54,597 bases of DNA from JBFMGS01 sp040752635 (GCA_040752635.1 JBFMGS010000009.1:1-54597); one strand, 5' to 3'; numbered from the stretch's first letter, positions 42,922 to 51,124 are shown. The notes: generated by a model from the letters alone, not told the origin. A program made the numbers and translations.

Positions 42922-44178
42922 CTACTTTCTTGTCAGCACCGCGTTGATCTCCTCTGCCGCCTTGTCAAGAGCCGCCTTCGGCTCCATCTTCATCTGGAGC
43001 GCGAGGTGGATATACCTCTGGAGAATGGACGACACCTCGGGGTACGGAGGCACTTTAGGCCGGTGGTGTACGGCAGCGATCTCCTTCGCCTTAACCGCCA
43101 TGGTCTTATCCATCATGTTCGCGTACGCGCTGGTCTGCACCGAGGTCCACACTGGCATCTCCTGCAGGTAGGATCTCTGCACGAGCGGGCTCGTGATGAA
43201 CTTTACGTACTGCCAGGCCAGATCCTTCTTACGCGAGTTGGACATGATCGCTGCGCCCTGGAACCCACTCACGGAAGCCGTTTCAGCCTTGCCCACTTGG
43301 GTCCTGGACACCGGAATGAGCCCCATCTCACCGGCACCGACCACCTTCGACACGGCCGGGTCGTTCATTAGAGCATACTGGAACGTCCAGTTCGTGGTGA
43401 ATGCGGCGTTGCCCGAGATGAAGTCGTCCTTCGCGGCGGTCTCGTCGTTGGTGAGACACTTGGGGTTGGCGAGGCCTTCCTTCAGAAGGCTCACCATGAA
43501 TTCGAGCGCCTTGACTCCCGGGCCTTCGTTGAATATGGGCTTGCCGCTGGCATCGAACGTATCGCCGCCGAACGCCCCGGTGAGCCACACATACTCACAC
43601 ACCAGCCCTTCTTTCTGGTTCCACGAATCCGTCCACGGGTACTTGACGACTCCCTTCGCCTTCATCGCGCGCATCTGGTCAACCATCTCTTCGAGTGTCT
43701 TCGGCGGACCTGAAAAACCTGCTTTCTTGATCATTTCCGTGTTGTAGAAGAACAGTTGGAAGTTGGCCAGGAATGGCATGGCCCACGTCTTGCCATCGAA
43801 GACGAAGGCGTCCATGATCGCTGGAGCTATGTCTTTCCTCATCTCAGGGGTGATCTTGTCGTCAAGCGGCACAACCATTCTCTTCGAAGCGAATTCTGCA
43901 GTCCAAATGAGGTCGAGCAGTATTACATCGTAGGTAGCCACTGGCGCGACTGCTGATGCTACGATCTTTTCGTGCTGCTCGTCGTACTTGACGAACGTGA
44001 TGTTCACTTTCGTGCCGGTGAGGAATTCGAACAGGTCAGCCATGTCCCGGATGTCATCGGGTTGGTACCCGGCCTGTGCCATGTAGATGACGTTGAGAGT
44101 CTCCTTGGCCGACACCCCCAGCCCGCATGCAGCAACGAGCATAACCGCGCACAGTATGATGAGGATACCCTTACGCAC
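42922..44178 (-). CDS. ABC sugar transporter substrate-binding protein (first copy)
   Basis: A family-1 extracellular solute-binding protein, 418 residues, first gene of the cluster. The start is GTG 44178 (MRKGILIILCAVMLVAACG) with AAGGAGG 8 nt upstream. The longer open frame up to 44265 is not needed. VAAC fits a lipobox; an alternative cleavage is after VSA. The mature part begins LNVIYMAQAGYQPDDIRD. Strong similarity to the protein at 38037-39356 shows a gene duplication within the cluster. The substrate cannot be told from sequence. Confidence 0.92.
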   Translation of the reverse strand: MRKGILIILCAVMLVAACGLGVSAKETLNVIYMAQAGYQPDDIRDMADLFEFLTGTKVNITFVKYDEQHEKIVASAVAPVATYDVILLDLIWTAEFASKRMVVPLDDKITPEMRKDIAPAIMDAFVFDGKTWAMPFLANFQLFFYNTEMIKKAGFSGPPKTLEEMVDQMRAMKAKGVVKYPWTDSWNQKEGLVCEYVWLTGAFGGDTFDASGKPIFNEGPGVKALEFMVSLLKEGLANPKCLTNDETAAKDDFISGNAAFTTNWTFQYALMNDPAVSKVVGAGEMGLIPVSRTQVGKAETASVSGFQGAAIMSNSRKKDLAWQYVKFITSPLVQRSYLQEMPVWTSVQTSAYANMMDKTMAVKAKEIAAVHHRPKVPPYPEVSSILQRYIHLALQMKMEPKAALDKAAEEINAVLTRK

Positions 44179-44328
44179 ATTGAAAACCTCCTTCAGTGAT
44201 CGTTCGGAAACTTCCATCGCTGAACCGGTACAACGATGACCTTTATCTCCGGTAGGCCCGGGCATGCAGTACGACCTGCTCCGAACGGCCCGTCGGATCC
44301 GCGCCTACCGCGCGCCTGCCGTACGCCG

Positions 44329-44455
44329 CTCCGGCAGCTTCTCACCTCCATACGTCGCGTCTTACCCCGCTAGCACCCCGGCCGGGATGATGCCAGCTCG
44401 AACGGCACAGGCCCATGCCATCTCTTGAAGACCTACTATGTCGACCTTGCTCGAG
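44329..44455 (+). repeat. 127-base contig-end overlap, left copy (gap 4)
   Basis: Non-coding sequence identical to 44556-44682. An assembly artefact. Confidence 0.95.
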
Positions 44456-44555
44456 NNNNNNNNNNNNNNNNNNNNNNNNNNNNNNNNNNNNNNNNNNNNN
44501 NNNNNNNNNNNNNNNNNNNNNNNNNNNNNNNNNNNNNNNNNNNNNNNNNNNNNNN
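44456..44555. other. Artificial assembly gap 4 (100 N)
   Basis: Exactly 100 N between two identical 127-base ends. After collapse the non-coding region upstream of the binding protein gene is about 885 bp rather than 1112 bp. Confidence 0.95.
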
Positions 44556-44682
44556 CTCCGGCAGCTTCTCACCTCCATACGTCGCGTCTTACCCCGCTAG
44601 CACCCCGGCCGGGATGATGCCAGCTCGAACGGCACAGGCCCATGCCATCTCTTGAAGACCTACTATGTCGACCTTGCTCGAG
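44556..44682 (+). repeat. 127-base contig-end overlap, right copy (gap 4)
   Basis: Identical to 44329-44455. Confidence 0.95.
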
Positions 44683-44804
44683 TTCTCAACGCTGCATTCC
44701 CCGGCGTTCGCCCGACGGTTGACCGGATCCTCTTGAGCCAGCCAACCCCAAAAGTGGTGGGTACTCCTGAACACGAACTGCGGCATCAGCCTGCAAACGA
44801 CTTG

Positions 44805-44839
44805 CTTTATTGTGTGTTTGAACAAACAGGGCGACAATA
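44805..44839 (-). promoter_or_regulatory. Candidate operator within a minus-strand promoter
   Basis: TGTTTG-AA-CAAACA (44815-44828) is a perfect 6+2+6 palindrome. On the minus strand it lies inside a 17-nt spacer between TTGTCG (-35, 4/6) and CACAAT (-10, 4/6). An operator placed there would block RNA polymerase. The obvious candidate regulator is the ROK protein of this cluster, whose relatives bind AT-rich palindromes of similar form. The distance to the binding protein gene is long (about 400 nt after collapsing gap 4). Confidence 0.4.
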
Positions 44840-44944
44840 TCCCCTGGTCTGCAGCGCTCAGCGAGCATTTCTCAAGCTGCCGCCCACGTGCCAGCACCAG
44901 AAAATCAAGTTCTGGTGCGGCACCTCGCTGGGCATCGATGCATT

Positions 44945-44986
44945 CCAGTTGCCCAGCCCGGCAACTGGCGCGTCAGCAGCCGGGCT
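44945..44986 (+). promoter_or_regulatory. Two mutually exclusive hairpins, the second terminator-like
   Basis: CCAGTTGCC-CAGCCC-GGCAACTGG (44945-44968) and AGCCCGGC-(16 nt)-GCCGGGCT (44955-44986) share bases and cannot form together. The second is followed by CTTTCTAGT. This is the layout of an antiterminator/terminator switch read on the + strand, but no known ligand-binding domain is recognised upstream, apart from a simple hairpin at 44895-44917. Confidence 0.45.
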
Positions 44987-45149
44987 CTTTCTAGTATCAC
45001 TGAACTAACTGCAATTGGATCATTCGCTGCTTTCTTGGAATCTCCTGCAGGTAGCGGAAAAGGCTGCGAAGTTTTTAGTTTGCACCTTACCGGCGGACTC
45101 GCCTTCAGGGTGACGTGATTGAACCGCTTTGGGGATCCCGATCTGGCAG

Positions 45150-45201
45150 GGAGCGCCGCCATGCCCAACGCCCGATTCAGGGCGTCAGCACCGGGCGCTC
45201 C
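45150..45201 (+). promoter_or_regulatory. Nested hairpin upstream of the DUF4352-like gene
   Basis: Outer stem GGAGCGCC/GGCGCTCC (45150-45157 with 45194-45201) encloses ACGCCC-GATTCA-GGGCGT (45168-45185). No T-run follows. It is 90 nt upstream of the next gene. Function unknown. Confidence 0.45.
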
Positions 45202-45290
45202 GTCATCCGGGGCCGCGCCTAAGCAGGAAATACAAGGCATACACCGAAGTATGAAACATAGGCGAAACCGCGAGTCCGGGGGGGCCAAAG

Positions 45291-45815
45291 TTGAAGAGGT
45301 ACGTGCCGAGGAGAACGAGACGACGGAGGCGCATTCTGGCTGCCGCCCTTACATGGCTCCTTGCGGCGGGCGCGGTCGCCGGGTTTACCGTTGTGCGAAA
45401 GCCGTCACTTTTTCCGGGTGCACCGGAGCTTCTCGGGGAAGCAGAGATCGTACGAGATCTTCTCCGTCTTTCCGGAACCCTGAAGACTACCGTGAGAAGC
45501 GCGGAGTTCTGGGGGCCTGACCTGCTAGTACTGGACGTCGAGATCCAGAACGGTTCACGCTTCGTCATTCTCTGTCAGGACCTGCGCCTTGTGGATCGGT
45601 CAGGGCAGGTATACGCTCCGAGCAGCACGAGTATATACTACGTCAACCGCGACGAGTCCCTGTGGATGAGGCAGGCGAACCCCGGTCGCAGCATCACCGG
45701 GAAGTTTGCGTTTGCCGTCCCTGACGGCACTTTTGGGCTGTCGATCGCCATCGAGACGAGGGTCGGCGTCATCAGGCTCGCGCCCATTAAGGAGATATCA
45801 CGACGGGGAAAGTGA
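45291..45815 (+). CDS. Membrane-anchored DUF4352-like protein
   Basis: 174 residues. A strongly basic start (RYVPRRTRRRRR) and one membrane segment (ILAAALTWLLAAGAVAGF) are followed by an extracytoplasmic domain of about 130 residues. Its pattern, LDVEIQNGSRFVILCQDLRLVDRSGQVYAP, resembles DUF4352-type immunoglobulin-like domains, which are found on Gram-positive cell-surface proteins. The function is unknown. TTG 45291 is the likely start, with a GGGGGG run upstream. It is followed by the crotonase gene after 58 nt. Confidence 0.65.
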   Translation: MKRYVPRRTRRRRRILAAALTWLLAAGAVAGFTVVRKPSLFPGAPELLGEAEIVRDLLRLSGTLKTTVRSAEFWGPDLLVLDVEIQNGSRFVILCQDLRLVDRSGQVYAPSSTSIYYVNRDESLWMRQANPGRSITGKFAFAVPDGTFGLSIAIETRVGVIRLAPIKEISRRGK

Positions 45816-45873
45816 CCGGGCGTGAACCCCACGCGTTCAACCCGGGTGCATGCCAAACGAGGAGGTGCAGCAT

Positions 45874-46653
45874 GTGGAGCCGGAGTTTGTGAGAGTCAGC
45901 CGGGATGAAGGCGTTGCCGTTGTGACCATCGACAGGCCCCCCGTAAACGCCCTGAACTTCCAGGCTGTGAGTGAACTCTCGAGCGTTTTTGATGAACTTG
46001 CGTGCTCCTCTGATGTCGCAGTTGTCATCTTAACCGGCAAGGGCGACAAGGCTTTCGTAGCGGGGGCTGATATCAGGGAGTTTCCCGGGCTTACACGCCA
46101 GGCCGGAATTGAGATGGCCATGAGAGGTCACGCGCTGATGAGCAAGATCGCAACGTTCGGACGGCCCGTGATCGCGGCAATCAACGGCCTGTGCCTTGGA
46201 GGCGGATGTGAGCTTGCGCTCGCGTGTGATCTCCGTGTCGCCTCTGAAGCTGCCAGGTTCGGGCAGCCCGAGGTGAACCTGGGGTTTATACCCGGGTATG
46301 GTGGGACACAACGCCTGCCCAGGCTGGTGGGACCGGCGGTGGCGAAGGAGTTGCTCTTTACCGGCAGCACCATAGACGCTCAGGAAGCACTCAGGATCGG
46401 GCTTGTGAACCGAGTTGTGCCGCATTCGGAACTGATGAACGCCTGCTTCGACCTGGCCCGGACGATCCTCTCTAAAGCACCCGTCGCTGTTGGCCTGGCC
46501 AAGCGGGCGGTCGATGAAGGTATGCAGGTCCAGCTTGAGGAGGGCCTCGAACTGGAAGCTCGCTACTTCGGTGATGCCTGTGCTACCGAGGACATGCGTG
46601 AGGGAGTCCAGGCTTTCCTCGAAAAGCGCAAGCCGCAGTTCACCGGCACGTAG
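45874..46653 (+). CDS. Enoyl-CoA hydratase/isomerase family protein
   Basis: A crotonase-fold enzyme of 259 residues, probably hydrating 2-enoyl-CoA in fatty-acid or butyrate-type metabolism. The oxyanion-hole segment KAFVAGADIREF, GGGCELALACD with the first catalytic Glu, and QPEVNLGFIPGYGGTQRL with the second Glu are all present, so hydratase activity is plausible. GTG 45874 has GAGGAGG 8 nt upstream and fits better than ATG 45850. No other acyl-CoA genes are adjacent, so the substrate is not indicated. Confidence 0.92.
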   Translation: MEPEFVRVSRDEGVAVVTIDRPPVNALNFQAVSELSSVFDELACSSDVAVVILTGKGDKAFVAGADIREFPGLTRQAGIEMAMRGHALMSKIATFGRPVIAAINGLCLGGGCELALACDLRVASEAARFGQPEVNLGFIPGYGGTQRLPRLVGPAVAKELLFTGSTIDAQEALRIGLVNRVVPHSELMNACFDLARTILSKAPVAVGLAKRAVDEGMQVQLEEGLELEARYFGDACATEDMREGVQAFLEKRKPQFTGT

Positions 46654-46940
46654 CGTGGTAGGTGGCGCTTGGTGTTGCGTATACTGCGTATACTAAATGG
46701 GTTGCCCAGGCTCCGCGTCGCCCTCCGGGATACGAGCCTCGCCCGGAGGTGCCGGTGCCGTATTCGGCGTCCTCACTCGGGGCTCTGGTTACCGACGGAT
46801 GCTGATGTCGCCTGGCGCACAAGCGCAGGAGGCCCCGGCCTTCAATTTCAATGATGAAGTGACACAAAAGGGTTTGACGCGAAGTCTGTGATGCTGTTAG
46901 GGCGCGAACGCGCGCGTCGCAGTTCAAGGCGCGGACGCCT
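46654..46940 (+). other. Intergenic stretch with tandem 9-mers and a hairpin
   Basis: 287 bases without a recognisable gene. It holds GCGTATACT twice in tandem (46677-46694) and CCTCCGGG/CCCGGAGG (46722-46729 with 46742-46749), a hairpin without a T-run. No clear promoter with both elements was found. Confidence 0.5.
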
Positions 46941-47594
46941 GTGATTGCCCGGGTCCGGCCTTGCAGGGTCGGGGGGTGGATTCCGATACCGGGAGAGCAC
47001 TACTTCACAAAGACCCCTACCTCGGCGCGATCCGAGAGGGAGATAACCGTTGACTCAAGAGGCCGGAGGCTCAAGTTCGTCACAGATGCAGGAGTGTTTG
47101 CTAAAGGAAGGCTCGACCGGGGCACAAGACTTCTCATCGAAACGATGGACCTGTCAAAGGGGGATATCGTGCTGGATCTCGGTTGCGGCTACGGGCCGAT
47201 TGGCATCGTGGCTGCGACTATGTTACCGTCAGGCAAGGTTTACATGGTTGACATAAATGAGCGCGCGTGTGAACTTGCTGCCAGGAACATTATCGTCAAC
47301 GGGCTCGCGAACGCCGAGGTGAGATGCGGCGATGGTTTCAGGCCGGTGGAGGGCATGAAGTTCGACGTCATCCTGTCGAACCCTCCCATCAGGGCAGGCA
47401 AGTCCACGGTGTTCTCCCTCATCGAAGATGCGGCACGCCACCTCAAGCCGGGCGGAAGGCTTGTGATTGTGGCCCGGACAAAACAGGGGGCAAAGAGCAT
47501 ACTCGGAAAAATGGCCGAGGTCTTCCCAAGGGTGGAGGAGGTGGCAAAGGGCGGCGGCTATCGAGTGATGCAGGGGTTGGCCGGGCAATCGTGA
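46941..47594 (+). CDS. RsmC/RlmG-like class I SAM methyltransferase
   Basis: 217 residues. It starts with HYFTKTPTSAR and DAGVFAKGRLDRGTRLLIET, then the SAM-binding loop VLDLGCGYGPIGI and the catalytic SNPP motif (VILSNPPIRAGK), which marks amino-group methylation of guanine in rRNA. Single-domain members like this are common in Firmicutes, often near rpoB or rplL. The exact target is unassigned. The start is uncertain: GTG 46941 is the first codon; homology begins about residue 18. Confidence 0.88.
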   Translation: MIARVRPCRVGGWIPIPGEHYFTKTPTSARSEREITVDSRGRRLKFVTDAGVFAKGRLDRGTRLLIETMDLSKGDIVLDLGCGYGPIGIVAATMLPSGKVYMVDINERACELAARNIIVNGLANAEVRCGDGFRPVEGMKFDVILSNPPIRAGKSTVFSLIEDAARHLKPGGRLVIVARTKQGAKSILGKMAEVFPRVEEVAKGGGYRVMQGLAGQS

Positions 47595-47721
47595 CCGGAC
47601 GCCTGTTCCTGCGGCGCGCATTTTTCGAGCCGACCTCGCATAACTGTGGTACCGGGTGGGCTGTGTCCGGCTGCGCGTGACAGTGCAGCGTCCGAGATGC
47701 CCATCCGAAAGGGTGAATTCG

Positions 47722-49017
47722 TTGCCAGGCCGGCCGGTCGTGGTAGTGGTATGGACGAGACGAGCATGGCTCGTGGCCATGGTCGCGGTCGCCGCGTCGG
47801 CCGCGTTGTTTCTGGTTGCGACGCATACTACTGTAAACATTAGCGCTCCCCTCTCAGACGCTGTGTGCGGGAAGACGATCGTCATCGACCCCGGGCACGG
47901 CGGCGAAGATACTGGAGCCCGCGGCCGTTCAGGGCTGCTGGAAAAGGACATCGTTCTCGACATCGCAAAGCACCTGGCGAGCCTGTTTAACCGGGTTGCC
48001 GTATACACTGTGATGACCCGCGGTGATGGTGAGGGCCTCGGTGGACCAGGGAGCCGGGGGCCGATGGAGAACAAGAGGCTGGATCTTGAGAGCCGTGTGG
48101 ACCTGGCTGCTAAGAGCCGGGCCGACCTTTATATTAGCATACACGCCAACAGCTTCCCGGAACCGGTGTGGTCGGGGGCTCAGACTTTCTACCACAGCAA
48201 GTCGGAGGCCAGCAAGGTTCTGGCGCTTGCGATCCAGAAGGAGCTTGTGGCCGGCCTCGGCCCAAACCTGCGCAGGGCAAAGCCGGGTGATGACTACTTT
48301 GTGCTGCGAAAGTCCGTGATGCCTGCTGTCATTGTGGAAGTAGGGTTCCTTTCGAATCCCCGCGAGGAAGCACTTCTTGCCCGGCCAGACTACCGCCGGC
48401 GGGTAGCAGAAGCGATCTTTCGTGGGACGGTCAATTACCTTGTTGAGTCCTCCAAAAAGCACAAGACCCCTGGGCGGGAAGCGGAACCCGCGTCGGATCT
48501 CGGTCTCGAGGCTACGCAGAGGGAGGCCGGCTCGCTGTTGCACTCGAAAGCGCGCGCCGCCATCAACCTCGCTGAGGACGAAGTCATACTCTATTTTGCA
48601 GGCCCTACCAATTTCGACGACGACCTCATGCCAGAGATACGCAAGATCCCGGGCTTTGGGTCCATAGCTACGCCGGAAGAGCGCGCATCGAAAATCTTCA
48701 TTGAGCTCGTAAAAGGGCCGGCGGGCGAGAGTGTGTTGTGCCCGACCATACCGAGGGGAACCCGGCTGAGGTCGCTGAAGATCGTCGGCAGCATGGCGCA
48801 CGTTGACGTCAGCAAAGAGTTCGTGGAGGGCCACTGGGGCGGCAGCAGGGCTGAGGAGCTCACCATTTACTCAGTTGTCAACACCCTGGCTGAGCTACCC
48901 GAGGTGGACCGCGTTCATATCCTGGTTGAGGGTGCCGAGCCTGTAACCATCGCTGGCCACATTCTTCTAGATGCCCCTCTTGAGCCAAACTTCAGTATCG
49001 TTGAATTCGCCAAATAG
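47722..49017 (+). CDS. N-acetylmuramoyl-L-alanine amidase fused to a GerMN domain
   Basis: About 431 residues. A membrane anchor (AWLVAMVAVAASAALFLVA) is followed by an Amidase_3 domain with IVIDPGHGGEDTGARG (zinc His), the second ligand region EKDIVLDIA, SIHANSF and the catalytic EVGFLSN. This is CwlD-type, cutting muramic peptide side chains in spore cortex. Residues from about 275 form a GerMN domain: VILYFAGPTNFDDDLMPEIR to VDRVHILVEGAEP. GerM and CwlD are separate sporulation proteins in Bacillus. TTG 47722 or GTG 47713 is the start; the Shine-Dalgarno GGGTGA favours the former. It marks the organism as a probable spore former. Confidence 0.88.
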   Translation: MPGRPVVVVVWTRRAWLVAMVAVAASAALFLVATHTTVNISAPLSDAVCGKTIVIDPGHGGEDTGARGRSGLLEKDIVLDIAKHLASLFNRVAVYTVMTRGDGEGLGGPGSRGPMENKRLDLESRVDLAAKSRADLYISIHANSFPEPVWSGAQTFYHSKSEASKVLALAIQKELVAGLGPNLRRAKPGDDYFVLRKSVMPAVIVEVGFLSNPREEALLARPDYRRRVAEAIFRGTVNYLVESSKKHKTPGREAEPASDLGLEATQREAGSLLHSKARAAINLAEDEVILYFAGPTNFDDDLMPEIRKIPGFGSIATPEERASKIFIELVKGPAGESVLCPTIPRGTRLRSLKIVGSMAHVDVSKEFVEGHWGGSRAEELTIYSVVNTLAELPEVDRVHILVEGAEPVTIAGHILLDAPLEPNFSIVEFAK

Positions 49018-49254
49018 CGCCTTTGGGACCTGATGAACCCCTCTCTCCGGCTTCGTTTTCGAATAAAGAATTCTTATCTTGTCTCGCCTGCTGTTGGACT
49101 ACCGGTCTTGATTCCCGAGATAACGTGGATGGAACGGAAAGGATGTTACAGCCTGCTGTAGAATACTCTATGAAACTGTCATTTGCACGGCCCGCAGCTT
49201 GCCGGCAGCACAGGTGCACGTGGCGGTCACAGGCTCATGCAGGAGGGGAGAACA
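49018..49254 (+). other. Intergenic region between amidase and SIS genes
   Basis: 237 bases without a gene. TAGAAT within CTGTAGAATACT is a possible -10, but no matching -35 was found at the right distance. No terminator with a T-run was seen. Confidence 0.4.
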
Positions 49255-49995
49255 GTGGGACTGCAAGACGAATACAAAACGACGATAAGACGGCTTATCG
49301 ATGAGATCGAATCCACGCAACAGGACGCCATGGAGAAGGTTGCCGATGCTATCGCAACGAATGTGGTAGCCGGGGGCGTATTGCACGTCTTCGGTGCGGG
49401 TCACTCCCACATGCTTGCCGAGGAGATCTTTTACAGGGCGGGCGGTCTTGTGCCGGTTAACGCGATATTCGACCCCGGCCTCTCCGTCAACAACGGGGCG
49501 GTGAAGAGCACGCTGCTTGAGCGGCTACCGGGCTACGCCGCTGCTGTACTGGGTGACCACGAGATGTCGAACGGGGAGCCGTTTCTCATCGTGTCGAATT
49601 CGGGCGTCAATCCTGTTCCTGTCGAGATGGCGCTCGAGGGTAGGGCGAGGGGGCTCCTGGTCATAGCTCTCACGTCGGTTCGGGCATCGTCTGCCTTGCG
49701 ACCCAAGCATCCATGCGGCCAGAGGTTGTACGAGCTTGCTGACATCGTGCTTGACAACCACGTGCCCGCGGGCGATGCCTCGGTGGATGTCCCGGGTTAC
49801 CCGGGCGTCAAGACCGGGCCGGTCTCGACGATACTGGGTGCGTACATTCTAAACAACATCATGGTGATGGCGGTGGAGAAGATAGTGGCGATGGGCCAGG
49901 AGCCGCCGGTCTTTGTGAGCGCGAACGTGCCTGACAGCGCCGAAAGAAACGCATGGCTCGTCGCGCACTACAGGCGGCAGGTGAGAGGTTTCTAA
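49255..49995 (+). CDS. SIS-domain phosphosugar-binding protein (UPF0309 type)
   Basis: 246 residues with one sugar-isomerase (SIS) domain: HVFGAGHSHMLAEEIFYRAGG, FLIVSNSGVNPVPVEMALEG and SSALRPKHPCGQRLYELAD. Relatives are annotated as uncharacterised SIS proteins of the UPF0309 group and may isomerise or deacetylate phosphosugars such as those from peptidoglycan. GTG 49255 has AGGAGG exactly 8 nt upstream. It is followed by a racemase-like gene after 16 nt. Confidence 0.88.
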   Translation: MGLQDEYKTTIRRLIDEIESTQQDAMEKVADAIATNVVAGGVLHVFGAGHSHMLAEEIFYRAGGLVPVNAIFDPGLSVNNGAVKSTLLERLPGYAAAVLGDHEMSNGEPFLIVSNSGVNPVPVEMALEGRARGLLVIALTSVRASSALRPKHPCGQRLYELADIVLDNHVPAGDASVDVPGYPGVKTGPVSTILGAYILNNIMVMAVEKIVAMGQEPPVFVSANVPDSAERNAWLVAHYRRQVRGF

Positions 49996-50011
49996 GAGCC
50001 GTGGCGGGACC

Positions 50012-51124
50012 ATGACGGGTGAGGGTGGTGTGTCCGTGGGAGCCCTACGCGTAGAGATATACGTGAACAGGATAGCCGAGAACACTGGTGTGATCGTTCG
50101 TTCCTGCAAGGGGCGCGGCATCGCTGTAGCGGGGGTGACCAAGGCAACCCTGGGCCACCCGGATGTGGCACGGGCCATGCTAGAAGGGGGGGCGCGGTGG
50201 ATTGCGGACTCACGCGTTGCGAACCTGAGGAGGCTCCACGACTCCGGGGTCTCGTGCGAAGCCCTGCTGCTCCGGGCCCCGACGCTGGCTGAGGCCGGAG
50301 ACGCCGTTGACGTAGCCGACATGACGCTCATCTCGTCGGTTGAAACCGCGAAGGCTCTTGGCGAGGCAGCGACTGTGCGCCGAAAGATCCACAAGGTCAT
50401 CCTCATGGTGGACGTAGGGGACCTTCGGGAAGGGGTGCTCCCCGAGGCTGCCGTCGAGACCGCCGCGCGGATCTCTCGAATCAAGGGGATCAAACTGAAT
50501 GGCATCGGCACCAACGTAGCATGCTACGGCGGGGTGCTCCCCACCTTTGACAACATGAGCTTGCTTCTACGCGTGGCTGGCGACATCCGAGGTGAGCTTG
50601 GCCTGGATCTGCCCGTGATATCCGGCGGCAACTCGAGCGCGATTCCGCTGGTACGCTCGAGCGAGGTCCCGCGCGGCATAAACCAGTTGCGAATTGGGGA
50701 ATCCATTTTGCTCGGCCGGGACGTAACCTACCGGCGCCCGCTGCCGGATATGCACCTCGATGCGTTCGTTCTGGTCGGCGAGGCGATAGAGGTGGAACGA
50801 AAGCCCTCACGACCCCAGGGCGAGATAGGGCAGGACGCTTTCGGCAAGGTCCGATCCTTCAGGGACCGGGGGACGAGGCTGCGGGCCATTCTGGCCATGG
50901 GTAGGCAGGACGTGGTGCCGGAGGGCCTTGCGCCACTCGAGTCGGGCATCGAAGTGCTGGGCGCCTCCAGCGACCACCTCATTCTCGACGTGGAGGACTG
51001 CGACCGCAAGATAAAAGTGGGGGACGAAGTCAGGTTTACGATGAGTTACGGTTGCCTGCTCGCGGCTATGACGTCCCCATATATTCACAAGGTTACAATG
51101 GCGTGCTCGGTTGACCGGCGGTAG
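50012..51124 (+). CDS. Alanine/ornithine racemase-family PLP enzyme
   Basis: 370 residues of the fold-type III PLP family. The PLP Lys is in AVAGVTKATLGHPDVARAMLEGG, and KVILMVDVGDLREGVLP and VISGGNSSAIPLV are typical of the alanine/ornithine racemase group (YhfX/Orr-like), distinct from housekeeping Alr. It might make a D-amino acid for the cell wall or cell signalling. ATG 50012 or GTG 50036 could start it. It is co-oriented with the SIS gene 16 nt upstream. Confidence 0.85.
   Translation: MTGEGGVSVGALRVEIYVNRIAENTGVIVRSCKGRGIAVAGVTKATLGHPDVARAMLEGGARWIADSRVANLRRLHDSGVSCEALLLRAPTLAEAGDAVDVADMTLISSVETAKALGEAATVRRKIHKVILMVDVGDLREGVLPEAAVETAARISRIKGIKLNGIGTNVACYGGVLPTFDNMSLLLRVAGDIRGELGLDLPVISGGNSSAIPLVRSSEVPRGINQLRIGESILLGRDVTYRRPLPDMHLDAFVLVGEAIEVERKPSRPQGEIGQDAFGKVRSFRDRGTRLRAILAMGRQDVVPEGLAPLESGIEVLGASSDHLILDVEDCDRKIKVGDEVRFTMSYGCLLAAMTSPYIHKVTMACSVDRR

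Larger units (their letters stand above)
44683..45290. other. Long non-coding stretch upstream of the sugar cluster
   Basis: No protein that I recognise is encoded on either strand; the open frames of 60-127 codons here have no motif or good start. It holds a palindrome (44815-44828), two overlapping hairpins (44945-44986), a separate 8-bp hairpin (44895-44917) and a nested hairpin (45150-45201). It may contain the cluster promoter, a small RNA or the remains of a lost gene. Confidence 0.6.

Noticed and set aside
44589..44897. A 102-codon minus-strand frame upstream of the binding protein
   Set aside because: No recognisable motif, poor start, and it spans a non-coding region with hairpins.
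44945..45010. A T-box leader or known metabolite riboswitch
   Set aside because: The T-box core GGGTGG-ACCGCG and the conserved boxes of TPP, SAM, cobalamin and glycine riboswitches were not found.
44905..45288. A 127-codon minus-strand frame
   Set aside because: Cys- and Pro-rich composition without motif or Shine-Dalgarno; probably chance.
46742..46850. A possible third, degenerate copy of the hairpin element (GGTGCCGGTG and GCAGGAGGCCCC are present)
   Set aside because: The arms do not pair and the AATTTGGCC hairpin is missing; the shared pieces are short and GC-rich.
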